The notes under the pieces are model-generated. The model was not told the origin of the DNA. It was given only the letters and a program-made list of their open reading frames with translations, and did not search any database. A stretch of 64,000 bases of DNA from Noviluteimonas sp052115395 (GTDB lineage Bacteria > Pseudomonadota > Gammaproteobacteria > Xanthomonadales > Xanthomonadaceae): NCBI GenBank assembly GCA_052115395.1, contig JBFRGO010000002.1; one strand, given 5' to 3'. Shown one piece after another: positions 17,733 to 26,450 of the stretch. Within the stretch, counting starts at the first letter, position 1; the number at the start of each line of letters is the position of its first letter. The position numbers and the translations under genes were made by a program.

Positions 17733-18521
17733 TCAGGCGGTGAGCGCGCGCGCGGCGGCGAAGGCGTCGTCGAACAAGCCCTGCACCGGGCCCTGCAGGC
17801 GCGCGGTCAGCAACACGAGCAGGGCGAGGCCGACGAGCAGCGACACCGGCAGGCCGATCGACATCGGATTGAGTTGCGAGGCCGCGCGCGAGAGCACACC
17901 GAAGGCGATGTTCACCGCGAGCAGCGCCATCATCACCGGCAGCGCAAGCAACACGCCCGCGGCCAGGCAGTGGCCGAAGAAGTCGGGCACCGCACTAAGC
18001 ACCGCCATCAGGTCCGGGATCGCGACACCGATGGGCAACTGGCGATAGCTGTCGGCGAGGACGCGCACCAGCGCCAGGTGCGCGTCGAAGGTGAAGAACA
18101 GCAACGCGAACACCAGGTAGAACCACTGCGACAACACCGGCGAAGACGCGCCGCTGAGCGGATCGGCCATCGTGGCGAACGACAGGCCCATGCCTTGCGA
18201 AGCAAGTTCGCCCGCGACTTGGCCTGCTTCGAACGCCAGTCGCAACATCAGGCCCATCGCGATGCCCAGCGTCACTTCGCGCAGCACGCCGAGCACGGTC
18301 ACCGAATCCAGGCGCATCGGCGGCGGCGCGGGGAGGATCGTGGAAATCGCGATGGCCAATGCGAGCGTGATGATCAGCCGCGCACGCGCCGGCATGCTGC
18401 GACCGCCCAACACCGGCAACACCTGCACCGCCGCGCCGATGCGCAGCGCATACCAGAGCGTCGCGCCGAGCAGGCTGAACAAGTCGACGCCGGTGGCGGT
18501 GGTGAGCGTGACGGCGTCCAT
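17733..18521 (-). CDS. fliR: Flagellar export protein FliR
   Basis: 262 residues, five to six hydrophobic helices. The conserved region LREVTLGIAMGLMLRLAFEAGQVAGELASQGMG is summarised by E(V/I)xxGxxxG followed by AGQ. FliP, FliQ and FliR form the export gate. The gene lies 3 bp after fliQ. Confidence 0.95.
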   Translation of the reverse strand: MDAVTLTTATGVDLFSLLGATLWYALRIGAAVQVLPVLGGRSMPARARLIITLALAIAISTILPAPPPMRLDSVTVLGVLREVTLGIAMGLMLRLAFEAGQVAGELASQGMGLSFATMADPLSGASSPVLSQWFYLVFALLFFTFDAHLALVRVLADSYRQLPIGVAIPDLMAVLSAVPDFFGHCLAAGVLLALPVMMALLAVNIAFGVLSRAASQLNPMSIGLPVSLLVGLALLVLLTARLQGPVQGLFDDAFAAARALTA

Positions 18522-18524
18522 CGT

Positions 18525-18794
18525 CTACCCGATCAGGTGCGGGATCCGATGGAACAGGTCGGTCGTGAACGACACCAGGCGGCCGAGCAGGAAGTGCCCC
18601 GTCAGCCCGAGCATCGCGACCAGGGTCACGCCCTTCACGACGAAGGCGATCGTCGGTTCGTTGATCTGCGTGGCCGCCTGCACGATGCCGACGAGCACGC
18701 CGGAGAGCAGCACGGCGAGCAAGAGGGGCGCGGACAACAGCAGCGCCAGTTGCAGGCCGCCGGCGATCTCGGTCATTGCGGTTTCGGGCGTCAT
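18525..18794 (-). CDS. fliQ: Flagellar export protein FliQ
   Basis: 89 residues from the ATG at 18794. Two membrane helices are separated by the family loop containing QAATQINEPTIAFVVK. The size is that of the family. It follows fliP by 10 bp and precedes fliR by 3 bp in the normal fliPQR order. Confidence 0.96.
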   Translation of the reverse strand: MTPETAMTEIAGGLQLALLLSAPLLLAVLLSGVLVGIVQAATQINEPTIAFVVKGVTLVAMLGLTGHFLLGRLVSFTTDLFHRIPHLIG

Positions 18795-18804
18795 CGCATC
18801 GGCC

Positions 18805-19632
18805 TCAGAAAGGATTGAAGCTGGCGGCGAGCGAACCGACGACGAGTACCCAACCATCGACGAGCACGAACAACAGGATCTTGAACGGCGCGGAGATCAG
18901 CATCGGCGAGAGCATCATCATGCCCATCGACATCAGCACGCTCGCCACGACCAGGTCGATGATCACGAACGGGATGTAGATCAGGAACGCGATCTCGAAG
19001 GCGGTCTTCAGTTCGCTGGTGAGAAACGAGGCGGCGAGCACGCCGAAGGGCACGTCCTGCGGCGTCGCGTACGGGCCGCTGTTGGACAGCCCGGCGAAGG
19101 TCATCAGGTCGTTCTCGCGCACCTGCGCGAGCATGAAACCGCGGAAGGGTTCGGAGCCCAGCTGCCACGCCGTCTTGAAATCGATCTTGTGGTCCAGGTA
19201 CGGCGCGATGCCATTCGCCCAGGCGTGGTCGAACACCGGCATCATGATCATCGAGGTCAGGAACAGGGCCAGCGCCAGCAACACCTGGTTGCCCGGCGTC
19301 TGCCCCGTGCCGAGCGCCTGCCGCAGCAGGCCGAGCACGATGATGATGCGCGTGAACGCGGTGATGCCCAGCAGCGCCGCCGGCAGCAGCGTGATGCCGG
19401 TCATCAGCGCCAGCACCTGCAGCGGCATGCTCACCGGTTGCGCGCCGATCTGTCCGACGTTCACCGACGGCAGGGCTTGCGCGGGCGAAGCGCTCGCAGG
19501 CTGCGCGGCGACGCTGGCCGCCGGCGTCGCGGCCGCCTGCGCATGCGCCGTGGACGCCGTGCCGATCGCGAGTGCGAACAGGAGCAGCGTGCACGCGAAG
19601 GCATGCAACGCGCATCGAATCATCGAACTCAT
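18805..19632 (-). CDS. fliP: Flagellar export protein FliP
   Basis: 275 residues. A cleavable signal peptide (about residues 1-31, ending STAHAQ) is followed by an Ala/Pro-rich stretch and the conserved core: LLPAALLGITAFTRIIIVLGLLRQALGTGQTP (in parts), then FLTSMIMMPVFDHAWANGIAPYLD. The final helix pair ends MGMMMLSP and FKILLFVLVDGW. The ATG overlaps the fliO stop by 4 bp. Confidence 0.96.
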   Translation of the reverse strand: MSSMIRCALHAFACTLLLFALAIGTASTAHAQAAATPAASVAAQPASASPAQALPSVNVGQIGAQPVSMPLQVLALMTGITLLPAALLGITAFTRIIIVLGLLRQALGTGQTPGNQVLLALALFLTSMIMMPVFDHAWANGIAPYLDHKIDFKTAWQLGSEPFRGFMLAQVRENDLMTFAGLSNSGPYATPQDVPFGVLAASFLTSELKTAFEIAFLIYIPFVIIDLVVASVLMSMGMMMLSPMLISAPFKILLFVLVDGWVLVVGSLAASFNPF

Positions 19633-19988
19633 GCTTTCTTTCCGAAATGCTGTGCGAGCAATTGCGCGAAGGCGGGCGTCGCGCCAGGCGCGGTCTCCGG
19701 CAGCGGTTGCGCGAGGGTGTGGAGCATGCGCGTACCGCCGGCGCCGACGCCGAGCAGCAATTGCGTGTCGCCCACCGCGACGACGACCACGCGTTCGCGC
19801 GGACCGAGCGTGAGCGAATCGACCACGCGCAAGGCGGCGTTGCGATTGCCGGCACGCATGCCGGGCATGCGGCGTGCGACCCAGCCCAAGGCGAGGATCA
19901 GGCCGACGACCAGCACCAGCGCGAGCAACGCACCGCCGATGCTGCCGGCGCCGACGGGCGCGGCATGGCCGACGCTTGCAGGGTTCAT
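19629..19988 (-). CDS. fliO: Flagellar export assembly protein FliO
   Basis: 119 residues. One membrane helix (about residues 18-37) is followed by a short cytoplasmic domain with the FliO pattern LRVVDSLTLGPRERVVVVAVGDTQLLLGV (in parts). FliO helps FliP assemble. Overlaps of 4 bp link it to fliN and fliP. Confidence 0.92.
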   Translation of the reverse strand: MNPASVGHAAPVGAGSIGGALLALVLVVGLILALGWVARRMPGMRAGNRNAALRVVDSLTLGPRERVVVVAVGDTQLLLGVGAGGTRMLHTLAQPLPETAPGATPAFAQLLAQHFGKKA

Positions 19989-20317
19989 CGCAGCCTCTTG
20001 ATGCGCTCGGCCGGGCTGACCACGTCGGTCAGGCGCACACCGAAGCGATCGTTGACCACCACCACTTCGCCCTGCGCGATCAGCGTACCGTTGACGTACA
20101 CGTCGAGCGGTTCGCCGGCGGCGCGATCGAGTTCGACGACCGAACCCTGGTTGAGCTGCAGCAGGTTGCGGATCGGGATGCGCGTGCGGCCCACTTCCAG
20201 CGACAGCGACACCGGCACGTCGAGGATCACGTCGAGGTTGAGTTCGGCGGTGCCGCCGGCACCTTCGGCGGTCAGGGGATCGAATGCGGCGCGCGCCGCG
20301 ACATCGGACAGGTTCAT
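19985..20317 (-). CDS. fliN: Flagellar switch protein FliN
   Basis: 110 residues. The SpoA/C-ring domain is clear (ILDVPVSLSLEVGRTRIPIRNLL, then ELDRAAGEPLDVYVNG and VNDRFGVRLTDVV, shown in pieces). It forms the base of the C-ring with FliM and FliG. The gene overlaps fliM and fliO by 4 bp each. Confidence 0.97.
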   Translation of the reverse strand: MNLSDVAARAAFDPLTAEGAGGTAELNLDVILDVPVSLSLEVGRTRIPIRNLLQLNQGSVVELDRAAGEPLDVYVNGTLIAQGEVVVVNDRFGVRLTDVVSPAERIKRLR

Positions 20318-21321
20318 GGCTGGGCCGTCGTGGGATCGAAGGAAGGTTGGGCGCGCGCGGCGTGGACCTGCGCGACCTTGATGGAGTTGCGGCCGTTGTG
20401 GACGCCGAACTCGCCGGAGAACAAGGGCATCTGTTCGACGTGCAGCGGCACCTGCGGCAGCAGGTCGATCGGGATGATGTCGCCGACCTTCAGCCGCGAA
20501 AGCTCGCGCAGGCTGATCTGGCGGCGCGCGAGCGTGGAGCTGAGTTCGACCGTCGCGTCCTGCAGCTGCGACTGCATCGCTCGCGTCCAGTTCTCGTCCT
20601 TCTCGATGCGGTCGCTCTGCACGCCGGCGTCGAGCGCCTCGCGGATCGGCTCGAGCATCGCGTAGGGCAGCGCGATGTGCACTTCGCCGCCGCCGCCGTC
20701 GAGTTCGCAATGGAAGCGGCTGACGACGATGTAGTCGCGCGGGCTGATGATGTTCGCGAAATGCGGGTTGACCTCGGAGTTGAGGTACTCGAATTCCACC
20801 GGCATCACCGGCGCCCACGCTTCGGCCAGGTCGGCGAAGGTCTGCTTGAGCAACAACTGGATCACGCGCATCTCGGTGGGCGTGAACTCGCGGCCTTCGA
20901 TGCGCGTGTGGAACTTGCCGTTGCCGCCGAAGAAGTTGTCGACGACGGTGTAGACCAGCCGCGGTTCGTGGACGATCAGGCACGTGCCGCGCAGCGGCTT
21001 CATCTTCACCAGGTTGAGGTTGGTCGGCACCTGCAGCGAATGCATGTATTCGCCGAAGCGGACCAGGTCGATGCCGCGCACCGACAGGTCGGCCGAGCGG
21101 CGCAGCAGATTGAACAGGCCGATGCGCCAGGTGCGCGCGAACCGTTCGTTGATCATCTCCAGCGTCGGCAACTTGCCGCGGACGATGCGGTCCTGGCTGG
21201 CGAAGTCGTAGCTGCGCGCTTCGCCCGGGGCCGGCGGCGGTTCGGTTTCGACCACGCCGCTGTCGACGCCATGCAACAGGGCATCGATCTCGTCCTGCGA
21301 AAGCAGGTCTGCGCCCATCAT
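20314..21321 (-). CDS. fliM: Flagellar switch protein FliM
   Basis: 335 residues. The N-terminal CheY-P binding peptide LLSQDEIDALLHG is present. The middle domain contains the FliG-binding motif region (VDNFFGGNGKFH) and the C-terminal SpoA domain follows (LKVGDIIPIDLLPQVPLHVE in parts). Two adjacent ATG codons start the gene. It overlaps fliL and fliN by 4 bp. Confidence 0.97.
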   Translation of the reverse strand: MMGADLLSQDEIDALLHGVDSGVVETEPPPAPGEARSYDFASQDRIVRGKLPTLEMINERFARTWRIGLFNLLRRSADLSVRGIDLVRFGEYMHSLQVPTNLNLVKMKPLRGTCLIVHEPRLVYTVVDNFFGGNGKFHTRIEGREFTPTEMRVIQLLLKQTFADLAEAWAPVMPVEFEYLNSEVNPHFANIISPRDYIVVSRFHCELDGGGGEVHIALPYAMLEPIREALDAGVQSDRIEKDENWTRAMQSQLQDATVELSSTLARRQISLRELSRLKVGDIIPIDLLPQVPLHVEQMPLFSGEFGVHNGRNSIKVAQVHAARAQPSFDPTTAQP

Positions 21322-21815
21322 TGCGTCACCAGGCTGGTGAAGATCACCGCTTCGACCTTCGACGGGGCGCCTTCCTGTTTCAGCACCTGGCGCACTTCGT
21401 TCAGGGCGGCCGTCTGCAGGCGTTCCTTGCCACTGCGCTGCGCCAGCTGCGCGGAGGACATCTGGCCGAACAGCAGCAGCAGGCGATTGCGGATCATCGG
21501 CGCGTGGGTTTCGAAGGCCGCGCGGGTGTCGTTGTCGCGCGTGACCAGTTGCACGTCGGCCTGGAGGTAACGCACCGCATCGTCGTCGACGAGGTTGACG
21601 ACGAACGCGGGTTCGAGCGCGAAGTACTGCGCCGGTACGTGCGTGGGTGCCGCGCTCTTTTCAGCGTCGTGCGCGGCGGCCGCCTGTCCGGCCCACCACC
21701 ACCAACCGCCGCCGCCCGCGCCGCCGACCAGGAGCGTGGCGCCCACGATCAACGGCCACTTGCGGCCCTTCTTCTTCGCTGCGGTCTTGGCTGCGGCTGG
21801 GGCTGGGGACGACAC
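21318..21815 (-). CDS. fliL: Flagellar basal-body associated protein FliL
   Basis: 165 residues from a GTG at 21815, with GGAG 9 bases upstream. A basic N-terminus (KTAAKKKGRKWP) and one membrane helix with a Gly/Trp-rich end (GGAGGGGWWWW) precede the periplasmic domain (FALEPAFVVNLVDDDAVRYLQ in parts). FliL surrounds the stator. It opens the fliL-to-fliA run, and a sigma-54-like site lies just upstream. Confidence 0.93.
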   Translation of the reverse strand: MSSPAPAAAKTAAKKKGRKWPLIVGATLLVGGAGGGGWWWWAGQAAAAHDAEKSAAPTHVPAQYFALEPAFVVNLVDDDAVRYLQADVQLVTRDNDTRAAFETHAPMIRNRLLLLFGQMSSAQLAQRSGKERLQTAALNEVRQVLKQEGAPSKVEAVIFTSLVTQ

Positions 21816-21850
21816 GAGCGGACACTCCGGTAAGGCGATGTCCGATCAGT

Positions 21851-21865
21851 GCAAGCGCCGTGCCC
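21851..21865 (-). promoter_or_regulatory. Candidate sigma-54 promoter of the fliL operon
   Basis: On the minus strand it reads GGGCAC-GGCGC-TTGC, one mismatch to TGGCAC-N5-TTGC and with the invariant GG and GC 10 bp apart. It lies 36 bp upstream of the fliL GTG, in the 94 bp gap after fliK. Confidence 0.65.
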
Positions 21866-21909
21866 GACGCGGCGACGGGGATTTGGCGTGGTCGTGCGCC
21901 GGAATGCCG

Positions 21910-23010
21910 TCAGGCGTATTCGTCGACCAGGCCGCGGGTACGCAGCGGCCGGGAAAGCGTCGCGGCGGTCGTGGCGCCGTCGTGCGGGGCGGCCGCGTCC
22001 GGTGTTGCGCCGTGCGCCATGGGGCGGGCGTCGTTCTGTCGACGTTGGCCCACGTCCGCGTGCTCCAGTTGCAGGCCTTGCTGCCCGAGCATTTCCCGCA
22101 GGCGCGGCACGCTCGCTTCGAGCGCATGGCGCACTTCGGCGTGCGCGCTGTGGAATTGCGCGTTCACGCGGGTGCCGTCGACTTCCACCCGCACGTCGAT
22201 GGGACCGAGGTTGTCGGGGCTGATGCGGATCTGCGCATGGCCGATGCGCTGCCCGGCCATCCAGCCGATCTGCGCGCCGAAGGCGTCGTCGAAGCCTGCA
22301 TCCGGGTCGGCCGGCATCGAGAGCGGCGGTGCGGTCGGTGCGACGGCGGCGGCCGCGTTGGTCGGATGCGAAGCCGCTACGGGCGCGGGCGCCGCGAGGA
22401 GGTTGCTGAAGTCGGAAGCCGGTTGCGGCGTTGCGTTCGGCGCATCGCCGTTCGCCGCGTCGATGAATGCCGTCACGGCCGCATGCGTCGGCAGCGACGT
22501 GGTCGTTGCGGTGGCATCAGTCGATTTCGTGGCGGCGGCCGCCGGCAATGCGGTGCCGGCGATCGGCAGTGCGATCGACGCAGGACGCGCGGCGCGCATC
22601 GCTTCGTCGCCCGGCGGCGTTGCGGTCGCTTGCGCGGGCGTGTTCGCGGGCGTGGCGGAGATCGCCTGGCTGCCGACGAGCAGGGCCAGCAATTGGTCGG
22701 GCGGCATGGGCGCGGTCGCGGCGTCGAGCGCGTTGTCGGCGCGTGTGGCGGGTGCGCGCGCGGGGTCGGCCGGCGTTGCGGTGGCTTCCGCGGGATCGTG
22801 CGCGGCCAGCAGGGAATCGAAATCAGGCGGCGCGTCGGCGTCCGCGCCGTCGTTCGCGGGCGACTGCGGGGATTTCGGCTTCGTCGTCGCGGCGGCGCCT
22901 TGCGTATCCGGGGCTTGCGCCGCGGATGCGTCCGCATTCGCGTTCGCAGGCGTCTGTGTCGGCGCCGGCGTCGGTGCCGCCGCCGGCGCGCCCATCGCGC
23001 CCCCGATCAT
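21910..23010 (-). CDS. fliK: Flagellar hook-length control protein FliK
   Basis: 366 residues. The first 230 are low-complexity Ala/Pro/Thr, as expected for the extended ruler. The C-terminal domain carries the conserved ARIRISPDNLGPIDVRVEV-like segment and the helix ALEASVPRLREMLGQQGLQL. It measures the hook and triggers the FlhB switch. It follows fliJ with a 4 bp overlap. Confidence 0.9.
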   Translation of the reverse strand: MIGGAMGAPAAAPTPAPTQTPANANADASAAQAPDTQGAAATTKPKSPQSPANDGADADAPPDFDSLLAAHDPAEATATPADPARAPATRADNALDAATAPMPPDQLLALLVGSQAISATPANTPAQATATPPGDEAMRAARPASIALPIAGTALPAAAATKSTDATATTTSLPTHAAVTAFIDAANGDAPNATPQPASDFSNLLAAPAPVAASHPTNAAAAVAPTAPPLSMPADPDAGFDDAFGAQIGWMAGQRIGHAQIRISPDNLGPIDVRVEVDGTRVNAQFHSAHAEVRHALEASVPRLREMLGQQGLQLEHADVGQRRQNDARPMAHGATPDAAAPHDGATTAATLSRPLRTRGLVDEYA

Positions 23011-23450
23011 GCCGAGGTCTCCCCGTCGGGCGCATTGCCACCGCGACGCCCGGCGAGTTCATCGAGTTCGCGCTGCACGCGGCGGTCGGCTTCCTGCGAT
23101 TCGCTCGCCTTGTAGCTGCCGGACAGTTGTTCCATCACCTTGGTTTCGCGACTGGCCAACAGCAGGCGCATGCGTTGCACGTCGCTGAGCTGGCGGTTCT
23201 GGTCGACGATGCCGGCCTGCTGCACGACGGCGGCATTGAGGCGCTCACGGAACGCGAGTCGGTTCACCAGCAGCGCGGGCGTGGTGGTGTCGCCGGGCGC
23301 CGCCGCGTATTCCTCGGCGTAACGGCGCAACGCATCCAGGCGTTCCTGTTGCTCGGCGAGCACGCGATCGCGCTCGGCGACCTGGCGCGCGGCCGTGTCC
23401 TGGCGTTGCTGCACCACCTTGAGCAGGGGTTCTAAGCGTCGCGAACGCAT
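23007..23450 (-). CDS. fliJ: Flagellar export protein FliJ
   Basis: 147 residues from the ATG at 23450 (CGGAG lies upstream; an ATG at 23480 without a ribosome site is the alternative). Almost entirely coiled coil, starting SRRLEPLLKVVQQRQDTAARQ. It is the stalk of the FliI ATPase ring. The C-terminus is polar (GGNAPDGETSA). Confidence 0.9.
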   Translation of the reverse strand: MRSRRLEPLLKVVQQRQDTAARQVAERDRVLAEQQERLDALRRYAEEYAAAPGDTTTPALLVNRLAFRERLNAAVVQQAGIVDQNRQLSDVQRMRLLLASRETKVMEQLSGSYKASESQEADRRVQRELDELAGRRGGNAPDGETSA

Positions 23451-23485
23451 GGGTGCTGGGCTCCGGGATCGATCACTCATTCGAA

Positions 23486-24850
23486 TCAGGCATCGGCCAG
23501 CACGCGCTCGAGCGCGGCGCGACTGGATTCGACGTTGGCGGCCTCGCTGACATCCTGGCCAAGGAATTGCTGGATCGCCGGCCAACGCGCGGTCGCTTCG
23601 TCGACCACCGGATCGCTGCCGCGCTGGTAAGCGCCGATGGCGATCAGGTCGCGCTGCGCGTTGTACGCGGCGATCAGGCGCTTGAGCTTGCGGATCCGTT
23701 CGCGCCACGGGGCATCGGTGATGTCCTGCATCACGCGGCTGACCGACACTTCGACATCGATCGCCGGATATTGGCCGGCGTCGGCGATGCGGCGCGTCAG
23801 CACGATGTGGCCGTCGAGGATCGCGCGCGCGGCGTCGGCGATCGGTTCCTGCTGGTCGTCGCCTTCGGTCAGCACGGTGTAGAAGGCGGTGATCGAACCG
23901 CGTCCGTCCGCGCCGTTGCCCGCGCGTTCGACCAGCGCCGGCAACTTGGCGAAGACCGACGGCGGATAACCGCGCGTGGTCGGCGGTTCGCCCACCGACA
24001 GGCCGATCTCGCGCTGCGCATGTGCGAAGCGCGTGAGGGAATCCATCAACAGCAGCACGTGCAGGCCCTGGTCGCGATACCACTCGGCGATCGCGGTGGC
24101 GCGCAGCGCGCCGTGCAAGCGGGCGAGCGGCGGACGATCCGCCGGCGCGGCGACGACCACCGCGCGGCGCAGGCCTTCTTCGCCCAGCGTGCTTTCGACG
24201 AAATCGCGTACTTCGCGGCCGCGTTCGCCGATCAGGCCCACGACGATGACGTCGGCGGCGGTGTAGCGGGTCATCATCCCGAGCAGCGTCGACTTGCCGA
24301 CACCCGAGCCCGCGAACAGGCCGACGCGTTGCCCGCGGCCGATCGGCAGCAGCGCATTGATCGCGCGCACGCCGACGTCGAGCGAGCGCGTGATCGGTTC
24401 GCGCGTGAGCGGATTGATCGCGACGCCCGCCAGGCCGACGCTGTGTTCGCGTCGCACCGGGCCGCGGCCGTCGAGCGGCACGCCGTCGCTGTCGATCACG
24501 CGGCCGAGCAGGCCTTCGCCGACCGCGACTTCGCCGCCGCGGCTGCGCGATGGCACCACGCGCGCGTTCGGGAGCAGGCCGCCGAGATCGGCGGTCGGCA
24601 TGAGGAAGGTGCGGTCGCCGGAGAAGCCCACGACTTCCGCTTCGACCCAGCGGCCACCGTGCGTTTCCACGCGGCAACGTGAACCCAGCGGCGCGCTGCA
24701 GCCGGAGGCTTCGAGCGTGAGGCCCACCGCGCGGCGCAACACGCCTTCGCGCGAGAGGCCGAGCGATTGCGGTTGCGGCGTGCGCATCTGCAACTGCGCG
24801 GCCAGGCGCAGGTTGCGCGCATCGCGCCAATGATCGGCGGGCACGCTCAC
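23486..24850 (-). CDS. fliI: Flagellum-specific ATPase FliI
   Basis: 454 residues from a GTG whose GTGA overlaps the fliH stop. F1-beta-like ATPase: Walker A GLFAGSGVGKST, catalytic region VVGLIGERGREVRDF, Walker B LLLMDSLTRFA, and PPTTRGYPPSVF. It energises unloading of export substrates. FliH (upstream) and FliJ (downstream) are its partners. Confidence 0.97.
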   Translation of the reverse strand: MSVPADHWRDARNLRLAAQLQMRTPQPQSLGLSREGVLRRAVGLTLEASGCSAPLGSRCRVETHGGRWVEAEVVGFSGDRTFLMPTADLGGLLPNARVVPSRSRGGEVAVGEGLLGRVIDSDGVPLDGRGPVRREHSVGLAGVAINPLTREPITRSLDVGVRAINALLPIGRGQRVGLFAGSGVGKSTLLGMMTRYTAADVIVVGLIGERGREVRDFVESTLGEEGLRRAVVVAAPADRPPLARLHGALRATAIAEWYRDQGLHVLLLMDSLTRFAHAQREIGLSVGEPPTTRGYPPSVFAKLPALVERAGNGADGRGSITAFYTVLTEGDDQQEPIADAARAILDGHIVLTRRIADAGQYPAIDVEVSVSRVMQDITDAPWRERIRKLKRLIAAYNAQRDLIAIGAYQRGSDPVVDEATARWPAIQQFLGQDVSEAANVESSRAALERVLADA

Positions 24851-25449
24851 GCGTCGGATCCCGTGTGCGCCGCGACGGTGGCTTCGAGCACGCTGCGCAG
24901 GCGCGCGGCGAGCGTGCCGTCGATGCGCACGCCTTCGCTGTGCAGGCGCAGTTCGCCGCGCCCGAGTGCGGTGTCCATCGTCAGGCGCACGCCATCCAGG
25001 CCCATCAGGTGCGGGGCGAGCACGCCGAAATCGTCGGGGTGCAGGCGCAGTTCCATTTCGCGGCTGTCGCTGCCGACGGCATCGAGCGCTTCGCGCACCA
25101 GTTCGGCGAGCAGCGTGGGATCGGCGACGTAGGCGCGGCCGAGCAGACTGCCTGCGATGCGAACGGCGAGGTCGGCCAGCGCGTCGGCGACTTCGCCGTC
25201 CAGGCGCGCGAGCGGACGCGTGAACCCATCGAGGATGCCCTCGATCTGCGCGATCATCCGCCGCACTTCGGCCTGGCCCGACGCGAGTCCGTCGGCATGG
25301 CCGCGCGCATGGCCTTCGGCGTACGCGGCCGCTTCGAGCGCCTGCAATTCCTCGACGCTGGGCGGCGCAGGCAACTCGGGCTTCGGCGTATTGACCGTCG
25401 CCAGACCCGGCGCGGTCCAGCGCACGGCCTGCGGCGCGAGCGCGCTCAT
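24847..25449 (-). CDS. fliH: Flagellar export regulator FliH
   Basis: 200 residues from the ATG at 25449. The N-terminal helix has GxxxG-type repeats (YAEGHARGHADGLASGQAE), the FliH hallmark. The C-terminal domain (VRIAGSLLGRAY, LRLHPDDFGVL) binds FliI. The gene overlaps fliG and fliI by 4 bp. Confidence 0.94.
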   Translation of the reverse strand: MSALAPQAVRWTAPGLATVNTPKPELPAPPSVEELQALEAAAYAEGHARGHADGLASGQAEVRRMIAQIEGILDGFTRPLARLDGEVADALADLAVRIAGSLLGRAYVADPTLLAELVREALDAVGSDSREMELRLHPDDFGVLAPHLMGLDGVRLTMDTALGRGELRLHSEGVRIDGTLAARLRSVLEATVAAHTGSDA

Positions 25450-26450
25450 ACGAACGCCTCGGTCTTCGCCGACAGCTGGATCTCGCCGGCCTCGGACATG
25501 CGGCGCACCGTGGCGAGGATTTCCTTCTGCGCCGCTTCCACTTCGGCCAGGCGCACGGGGCCGCGCGCTTCCATGTCTTCGAGCAGGATTTCGGCGGCGC
25601 GCGAGGACATGTTCGAGGTGATCTTGTCCTTGACGCCCGGATCGGCGCCGCGCAGCGCGATGGCGAGTTTGTCGCTCGGCACGTCGCGCAGCACGGTCTG
25701 CATCGAGCGATCGTCCAGGTCGGCGAGGTTGTCGAAGACGAACATCAGGTCGCGGATCTTCGTGCCCAGTTCGCCGTCGACATCGCCGATCGCGCCGAGG
25801 ATCGCTTCGTCCTGGCCCGAGTCCATGAAGTTGAGGATGTTCGCGGCGACCTTGATGCCGCCGACCATCGAGGACTTGATGTTCTGGCTGCCGGAGAACT
25901 GCCGTTGCATCACGTCGTTGAGTTCGTTCAGCGCGTGCGGCGGAATGCCGTCGAGCGTGGCCAGGCGCAACAACACGTCCACGCGCACGCGGTCGGGCAG
26001 GCACTTGAGCACTTCGGCGGCCTGGTCGCTGTCCAGGTGGGCCATGACGATGGCGATGATCTGCGGATGTTCGTTGCGCACCAGCTCGGCGATCGCGCGC
26101 GGCTCCATCCACTTCAGCGAATCCAGGCCCGAGGTGTTGCGTCCCATCAGGATGCGGTCGATCAGGCTGCTCGCGCGTTCCTCGCCCAGCGCCTGGGTGA
26201 GCACGGCGCGCACGTAGTCGTCGGCGGCCGAACCGAGCACGCCCGGTTGCGCCAGCGTGTCGACGAATTCATCGAACACCTGCGCGACCGAATCGCGCGA
26301 GACGCCGCCGACGGAGGTCATCGCCAGGCCGAGCTTCTGCACTTCCTTCGCGCCCATGTGCTTGAGCACTTCGGCGGCCTGCTGTTCGCCGAGCGAGAGC
26401 AGGACGATCGCGGCGCGCTGCACGCCGGACAACGCGGCCTGGTCAGCCAT
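25446..26450 (-). CDS. fliG: Flagellar switch protein FliG
   Basis: 334 residues. The N-terminal FliF-binding part (AAIVLLSLGEQQAAEVLKHM), the middle domain with the EHPQ motif (VRNEHPQIIAIVMAHL), and the C-terminal torque domain with charged helix (MSSRAAEILLEDMEARGPVR) are complete. It overlaps the fliF stop by 8 bp. Confidence 0.97.
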   Translation of the reverse strand: MADQAALSGVQRAAIVLLSLGEQQAAEVLKHMGAKEVQKLGLAMTSVGGVSRDSVAQVFDEFVDTLAQPGVLGSAADDYVRAVLTQALGEERASSLIDRILMGRNTSGLDSLKWMEPRAIAELVRNEHPQIIAIVMAHLDSDQAAEVLKCLPDRVRVDVLLRLATLDGIPPHALNELNDVMQRQFSGSQNIKSSMVGGIKVAANILNFMDSGQDEAILGAIGDVDGELGTKIRDLMFVFDNLADLDDRSMQTVLRDVPSDKLAIALRGADPGVKDKITSNMSSRAAEILLEDMEARGPVRLAEVEAAQKEILATVRRMSEAGEIQLSAKTEAFV